Assembly (NCBI GenBank): GCA_023424585.1
Contig: JAFADT010000477.1
Coordinates: 1-8,783 of the forward strand
Length of the DNA stretch: 8,783 nt
Reading direction: 5' to 3'
From: Pseudomonadota bacterium
Lineage (GTDB): Bacteria; Myxococcota; Myxococcia; Myxococcales; Myxococcaceae
Shown: one piece after another, positions 5,074-8,783 of the stretch
How the letters are laid out: each line of letters begins with the position of its first letter
How positions within the stretch are numbered: the stretch's first letter is position 1
Program-made: the position numbers and the translations under genes
The notes under the pieces: generated by a model
What the model was told of the DNA's origin: nothing
The model's database searches: none
Seen by the model: only the letters and a program-made list of their open reading frames with translations

Positions 5074-6903
5074 ATGGCGAAGGTGATTGGAATCGACCTG
5101 GGCACCACCAACTCCTGCGTCGCCGTGATGGAAGGCGGCGAGCCGGTGGTCATCCCCAACAGCGAAGGCAGCCGCACCACGCCCTCCATGGTGGGCTTCA
5201 CCGACTCCGGTGAGCGCCTGGTGGGCCAGATTGCCAAGCGGCAGGCCATCACCAACCCGGAGAACACCGTCTTCGCGGCCAAGCGACTCATCGGCCGCAA
5301 GTTCGACTCGCCGGAGGCCAGGAAGGCCATTGGCGTCTCCTCCTTCAAGGTCGCGCCCAGCCCCAACGGCGACGCGTGGGTGGAGATCCGCGGCAAGGGC
5401 TACAGCCCGCCGGAAGTCAGCGCCATCGTGCTGATGAAGATGAAGCAGACGGCGGAGGACTACCTCGGGGAGCCCGTCACCGAGGCCGTCATCACCGTCC
5501 CCGCCTACTTCAACGACAGCCAGCGCCAGGCCACCAAGGACGCGGGCCGCATCGCCGGCCTCAACGTGCTGCGCATCATCAACGAGCCCACGGCCGCCGC
5601 GCTCGCGTACGGCCTGGACAAGGTGAAGGACGCCACCACGGAGCGCATCGCCGTCTACGACCTGGGCGGCGGCACGTTCGATATCTCCATCCTGGAGCTC
5701 AACGCCGGCGTGTTCGAGGTCAAGAGCACCAACGGCGACACGTTCCTGGGCGGCGAGGACTTCGACCAGCGCCTCATCGACTACCTGGCCAAGCGCTTCG
5801 CGGAGCAGAACAACGGCCTGGACCTGCGCAAGGACCGCATGGCGCTCCAGCGCCTGAAGGAGGCGGCCGAGCGCGCCAAGCACGAGCTGTCCAGCGCCCC
5901 GGAGACGGAGGTCAACCTCCCGTTCATCACCGCGGACGCGTCCGGCCCCAAGCACCTCACGGAGACGGTGGACCGGTCCACCTTCGAGGCCCTGGTCTCG
6001 GACCTCATCGACCGCTCCATCGAGCCGTGCCGCATCGCGCTCAAGGACGCGGGCGTCACCGCGCAGGCCATCAACCAGGTCCTCCTGGTGGGCGGCATGA
6101 CGCGCATGCCGCGCGTGCAGCAGAAGGTGAAGGAGTTCTTCGGCAAGGAGCCCCACAAGGGCATCAACCCGGACGAGGTCGTCGCCGTGGGCGCCGCCAT
6201 CCAGGGCGGCGTGCTCAAGGGCGAGGTGAAGGACGTCCTCCTCCTGGACGTCACGCCGCTGTCCCTGGGCGTGGAGACCGCGGGCGGCGTCTTCACGAAG
6301 ATCATCGACAAGAACACCACCATCCCCTGCAAGAAGGGCCAGGTGTTCTCCACGGCGGTGGACAACCAGCCGCTGGTGTCCGTGCACGTCCTCCAGGGCG
6401 AGCGCGAGATGGCGGCGGACAACAAGACGCTGGCGCGCTTCGAGCTGGTGGGCATCCCGCCCGCGCCGCGCGGCGTGCCGCAGATTGAAGTGTCCTTCGA
6501 CATCGACGCGAACGGCATCGTGCACGTGAGCGCGCGCGACCTGGGCACCGGCAAGCAGCAGCAGGTGCGCGTGGTGGGCAACTCCGGCCTGTCCGAGGCT
6601 GAGATCCAGGCGATGATCAACGACGCCCAGTCGCACTCGGCGGACGACAAGAAGAAGAAGGAGCTGGCGGAGCTGCGCAACAACGCGGACGGGCTCATCT
6701 ACACCACGGAGAAGAGCCTGGAGGAGTACGCCAACCTCCTGTCGGAGAAGGACCGCGAGGAGATCCAGGCGGACCTGGAGCGCCTGCGCTCCGTGCTCAA
6801 CACCTCCGACGCCGGCGTCCTGAAGGAGGCCTTCCAGCGCCTGGAGGGCAGCGCGTACCGCATCGCGGACGCCATCTACACGGACCAGGCCAAGTCCGGC
6901 TGA
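5074..6903 (+). CDS. dnaK: DnaK-family Hsp70 chaperone lacking the disordered C-terminal tail (SglK-like)
   Basis: This is an ATP-driven cytoplasmic chaperone that binds exposed hydrophobic peptides, partnered by GrpE and a J-protein. It has 609 residues from an unambiguous ATG ([14 protein letters not shown]). The nucleotide-binding domain (1-385) shows the phosphate-1 loop [14 protein letters not shown] (5-18), [13 protein letters not shown] (168-180), the phosphate-2 motif DLGGGTFD (196-203, with T201 at the autophosphorylation position) and the adenosine motif [11 protein letters not shown] (336-346). The interdomain linker DVLLLDV (387-393) leads to the beta-sandwich peptide-binding domain (394-505) and the helical lid (506-605). 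It stops at YTDQAKSG, so the acidic tail that ends E. coli DnaK (638 residues, EEVKDKK) is absent. No dnaJ follows. In M. xanthus the DnaK homologue SglK, encoded after a grpE-like gene, is needed for social motility, fibrils and development; this operon layout matches, but I cannot separate SglK from a housekeeping DnaK by eye. Confidence 0.98.
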   Translation: MAKVIGIDLGTTNSCVAVMEGGEPVVIPNSEGSRTTPSMVGFTDSGERLVGQIAKRQAITNPENTVFAAKRLIGRKFDSPEARKAIGVSSFKVAPSPNGDAWVEIRGKGYSPPEVSAIVLMKMKQTAEDYLGEPVTEAVITVPAYFNDSQRQATKDAGRIAGLNVLRIINEPTAAALAYGLDKVKDATTERIAVYDLGGGTFDISILELNAGVFEVKSTNGDTFLGGEDFDQRLIDYLAKRFAEQNNGLDLRKDRMALQRLKEAAERAKHELSSAPETEVNLPFITADASGPKHLTETVDRSTFEALVSDLIDRSIEPCRIALKDAGVTAQAINQVLLVGGMTRMPRVQQKVKEFFGKEPHKGINPDEVVAVGAAIQGGVLKGEVKDVLLLDVTPLSLGVETAGGVFTKIIDKNTTIPCKKGQVFSTAVDNQPLVSVHVLQGEREMAADNKTLARFELVGIPPAPRGVPQIEVSFDIDANGIVHVSARDLGTGKQQQVRVVGNSGLSEAEIQAMINDAQSHSADDKKKKELAELRNNADGLIYTTEKSLEEYANLLSEKDREEIQADLERLRSVLNTSDAGVLKEAFQRLEGSAYRIADAIYTDQAKSG

Positions 6904-6920
6904 GGCCTTGCCCCGGGCGC

Positions 6921-6947
6921 GGGCCGGGCGGTGCAATCGCCCGGTCC
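6921..6947 (+). terminator. GC-rich hairpin after dnaK
   Basis: CCGGGCG (6924-6930) and CGCCCGG (6938-6944) are perfect complements across a 7-base loop. One G-T pair and two more G-C pairs extend the stem to 10. It starts 17 bases after the dnaK stop and lies before the next gene. No T-tract follows, so it may be a partial terminator, an mRNA-stabilising 3' structure, or both. It would separate dnaK expression from the downstream membrane protein. Confidence 0.45.
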
Positions 6948-6997
6948 TCCCGCGCGTAGGCCGGGGGTCCGCCTCGCCTTCCCCCCGGAGCCTCCCC

Positions 6998-7300
6998 ATG
7001 GAGTTGACCGAAGCCGTCACCATCATCCTGGTCACGGGCATGACCATCGGCATGCCCCTGCTCGGCCTCACGCTGCGCTTCGCCCTCAAGCCGGTGATGG
7101 AGACGTGGCTGCGCGTGCGCGAGGTCCAGGCCCGCGGGCAGGTGGCCGCCGGGGAGCTGGAGGGGCTGCGCGCGCGCGTGGCGCACCTGGAGCACATGCT
7201 GGACCGGCACGGCCTGCTGGAGCACCCCGTCACGCGGGCCTCCGCGGAGCTGCCGGAGCGCCTGGCGCCAGGGGGCCGCGTGGAGCGCGAGCGCGTCTGA
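6998..7300 (+). CDS. Small single-pass membrane protein with cytoplasmic coiled coil
   Basis: The protein has 100 residues. The ATG at 6998 has GGAG 7 nt upstream, and the longer upstream frame is Arg/Pro-rich and non-coding in character. Residues 6-30 are a hydrophobic segment (TEAVTIILVTGMTIGMPLLG), probably one transmembrane helix. Residues 40-72 are an amphipathic, charged coiled coil ('ELEGLRARVAHLEHMLDRHG' at 53-72), followed by a short polar tail ending in RVERERV. The layout of an N-terminal helix in the membrane and a coiled coil facing the cytoplasm is like phage-shock PspB, but the sequence is too short to claim homology. It follows dnaK by 94 bp, with a hairpin between, and precedes the kinase by 55 bp on the same strand, so it could be cotranscribed with the kinase. 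Confidence 0.8.
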   Translation: MELTEAVTIILVTGMTIGMPLLGLTLRFALKPVMETWLRVREVQARGQVAAGELEGLRARVAHLEHMLDRHGLLEHPVTRASAELPERLAPGGRVERERV

Positions 7301-7355
7301 CGCCCCACCCGCTGAGCGCTCCATCCCCGCCGGATTTTCAGGTATTGATGGACGC

Positions 7356-8783
7356 GTGGCGTTCCAATCCCCGGAAGAAGAGCTGGCCTTCCTGCGCGGC
7401 CTGATGGCCGTGAACCGGATGGCCGACGACATCATCGAGGACTGCCTGGAGCGGGGGCTGGACCTCGACACCGGCCTGGACGTGTTCCTCACGCAGTGCG
7501 CCCGCATGGTGCACGCGAAGGCGGGCTTCGTGTCGCTCCGGGGCACGCGGGGCCCGGTGCTGACGCGCGTGCTGGGCGAGCTGGGCGTGGACGTCTTCGA
7601 GGCGGCGCACTGGAGCGGCCCCCGGCCGCTGCGCGAAGGCCGGATGATCTTCTGCCAGCAGCTCACCCTGGGGCGGCTGAACCTGGGCGGGCTGGGCCTG
7701 GTGGTGGACGGGGACTTCGCGGACGGCGGCGCGCGGGTGATGGGGCTGGTGGAGGCGATCGGCGAACAGCTGGACTCGGCGGTGCTGTCCTTCCTGGCGC
7801 TGACGGACGGGCGCGGCCCGCTGGAGCGGCTGGACGAGCTGGACGTGGACGGCACGCCCGTCAACCGCGGGCGCATCGGCCGCTATGAGATCGTCCGGCC
7901 CCTGGGCACGGGCGGCATGGCGCAGGTGCTGATTGCCCGCACGCGCGGGCCGGAGGGGCTGGGGCGGCTGGTGGCGCTCAAGCGCATCCTGCCCCACCTG
8001 ACGGCCCAGCCGGAGATGGTGCAGCAGTTCCTGGACGAGGCGCGCATCGGCCTGCGGCTGTCGCACCCCAACCTGGTGCACGTCTACGACTTCGGCGAGG
8101 CGCAGGGCGCGCACTACATCGCCATGGAGCTGGTGAACGGCATCGACCTGGACCGGCTGCTGCGCGCCAACAAGGGGCCGCTGGAGCCGGCGCTCGTGTC
8201 CGCCATCGTGTCGCAGGCGCTGCGGGGGCTGCACTCCGCGCACGCGCTCAAGGGCGAGGACGGCGCGCCCCTGGAGCTGGTGCACCGCGACCTGTCGCCG
8301 CACAACCTGATGATTGGCTTCGACGGCCAGGTGAAGGTGCTGGACTTCGGCGTGGCCAAGGTGCGCGCGCAGCGCACGGTGACGCTGCCGGGCATCGTGA
8401 AGGGCAAGCCGCTCTACATGTCCCCGGAGCAGGCGCTGGGGCTGCGGCTGGACGCGCGCAGCGACCTGTTCTCCATGGGGCTCATCCTCTACCAGTCCCT
8501 CACGGGGCGGCGCGCCTTCGACCGCGACGACGAGCTGGCCACCATGAAGGCCATCTGCCAGGACAAGCTGACGAAGCCCCCGGAGGTGCCCGCGCCCCTG
8601 TGGAGCGTCCTGTCGGTCGCGCTGTCCAAGGCCCCGGAGGCCCGCTTCGACAACGCCCTGGCCATGGCGGACCGGCTGGTGTCCGTGTGTCCCCCCGCGC
8701 GCGACGCGGCGCTGGCGGCGCTGGCGGGCCGGCTCTTCCCGGACCGGCTGCGCGACTCGCAGCGGCTGGAGACCGCCGTGGAC
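7356..8783 (+). CDS. Serine/threonine protein kinase with N-terminal GAF-like region, 3' end cut by the window
   Basis: The frame is open for 476 codons to the right edge. I chose GTG 7356 as the start (MAFQSPEEELAFLRG); ATG 7404 is an alternative 16 codons in, and neither has a strong Shine-Dalgarno. Residues 1-165 look like a degenerate GAF-type sensor domain (DDIIEDCLERGLDLDTGLDV, then alternating strands and a final helix EAIGEQLDSAVLSFL). The kinase domain starts at 174: glycine loop PLGTGGMAQV (182-191), ATP lysine K209 in VALKRI, alpha-C glutamate E228, catalytic loop HRDLSPHN (310-317, D312), DFG (330-332), MSPEQ (355-359) and D370 in the SDLFSMG helix. The usual HRDLKP lysine is serine, as in many myxobacterial kinases, so it is not necessarily inactive. 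It phosphorylates Ser/Thr of unknown targets. No transmembrane segment is seen before the edge, so it appears cytoplasmic so far. Confidence 0.93.
   Translation, partial: MAFQSPEEELAFLRGLMAVNRMADDIIEDCLERGLDLDTGLDVFLTQCARMVHAKAGFVSLRGTRGPVLTRVLGELGVDVFEAAHWSGPRPLREGRMIFCQQLTLGRLNLGGLGLVVDGDFADGGARVMGLVEAIGEQLDSAVLSFLALTDGRGPLERLDELDVDGTPVNRGRIGRYEIVRPLGTGGMAQVLIARTRGPEGLGRLVALKRILPHLTAQPEMVQQFLDEARIGLRLSHPNLVHVYDFGEAQGAHYIAMELVNGIDLDRLLRANKGPLEPALVSAIVSQALRGLHSAHALKGEDGAPLELVHRDLSPHNLMIGFDGQVKVLDFGVAKVRAQRTVTLPGIVKGKPLYMSPEQALGLRLDARSDLFSMGLILYQSLTGRRAFDRDDELATMKAICQDKLTKPPEVPAPLWSVLSVALSKAPEARFDNALAMADRLVSVCPPARDAALAALAGRLFPDRLRDSQRLETAVD

Noticed and set aside
4855..7308. Long open frame on the minus strand opposite dnaK
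   Set aside because: Same cause as above; composition is Arg/Leu/Val/His-rich without motifs, while the plus strand encodes an unmistakable DnaK.
6931..7404. Open frame covering the small membrane protein and the kinase start (ATG at 7348)
   Set aside because: It is frame-shifted from both genes, Arg/Ala/Pro-rich, and stops inside the kinase coding region.
7496..7888. 130-codon open frame inside the kinase gene
   Set aside because: It is an out-of-frame shadow of the GAF-like region; the kinase frame is continuous through it.

Overview
The DNA is very GC-rich. The core genes end almost every codon in G or C, and the window combines lipobox lipoproteins, a GrpE-DnaK pair and an 'HRDLSP' serine/threonine kinase. 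This points to a myxobacterium of the Myxococcus/Corallococcus group (inference from composition and gene content; no marker gene is present).

Left part (1-3365, minus strand, read right to left). A 778-residue surface lipoprotein (1029-3365) carries two Ig-like putative-sugar-binding-type domains, a (TDGGTT)n linker, an endonuclease/exonuclease/phosphatase catalytic domain, a 'PNGGE' beta-sandwich and a C-terminal lamin-tail domain; it looks like a secreted or surface nuclease. Fifty-one bases further on is a small lipoprotein (348-977) with a mirror-symmetric six-cysteine motif and a hydrophobic C-terminus. It overlaps by ATGA an unrecognised small gene that runs off the left edge (1-351). 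These two have looser codon use than the genes to the right and resemble an accessory lipoprotein/partner module. A perfect 9-bp inverted repeat sits in the nuclease-lipoprotein gap and takes in the likely ribosome binding site of the lipoprotein.

A 246-bp divergent spacer (3366-3611) separates these from the plus-strand genes.

Right part (3612-8783, plus strand). First comes a 162-residue protein with a helical N-terminus and a basic, histone H1-like tail (3612-4100). Next is a two-gene chaperone operon: a long GrpE-family protein (4202-5071) and a DnaK-family Hsp70 that lacks the usual disordered acidic tail (5074-6903), two bases apart. The junction has a run of nine G. A -1 slip there would join the two frames into one GrpE-DnaK polypeptide with no stop. 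The pair resembles the grpS-sglK operon described for social motility in Myxococcus xanthus. After a GC-rich hairpin come a 100-residue single-pass membrane/coiled-coil protein (6998-7300) and the 5' 476 codons of a serine/threonine kinase with a GAF-like N-terminal region (7356 to the edge).

No RNA genes, CRISPR arrays, insertion sequences or phage genes were seen. There is no gene-free stretch over 300 bases. The most noteworthy observations are the G9 junction of grpE and dnaK, the symmetric cysteine lipoprotein with its hairpin-covered start, and the domain layout of the nuclease.
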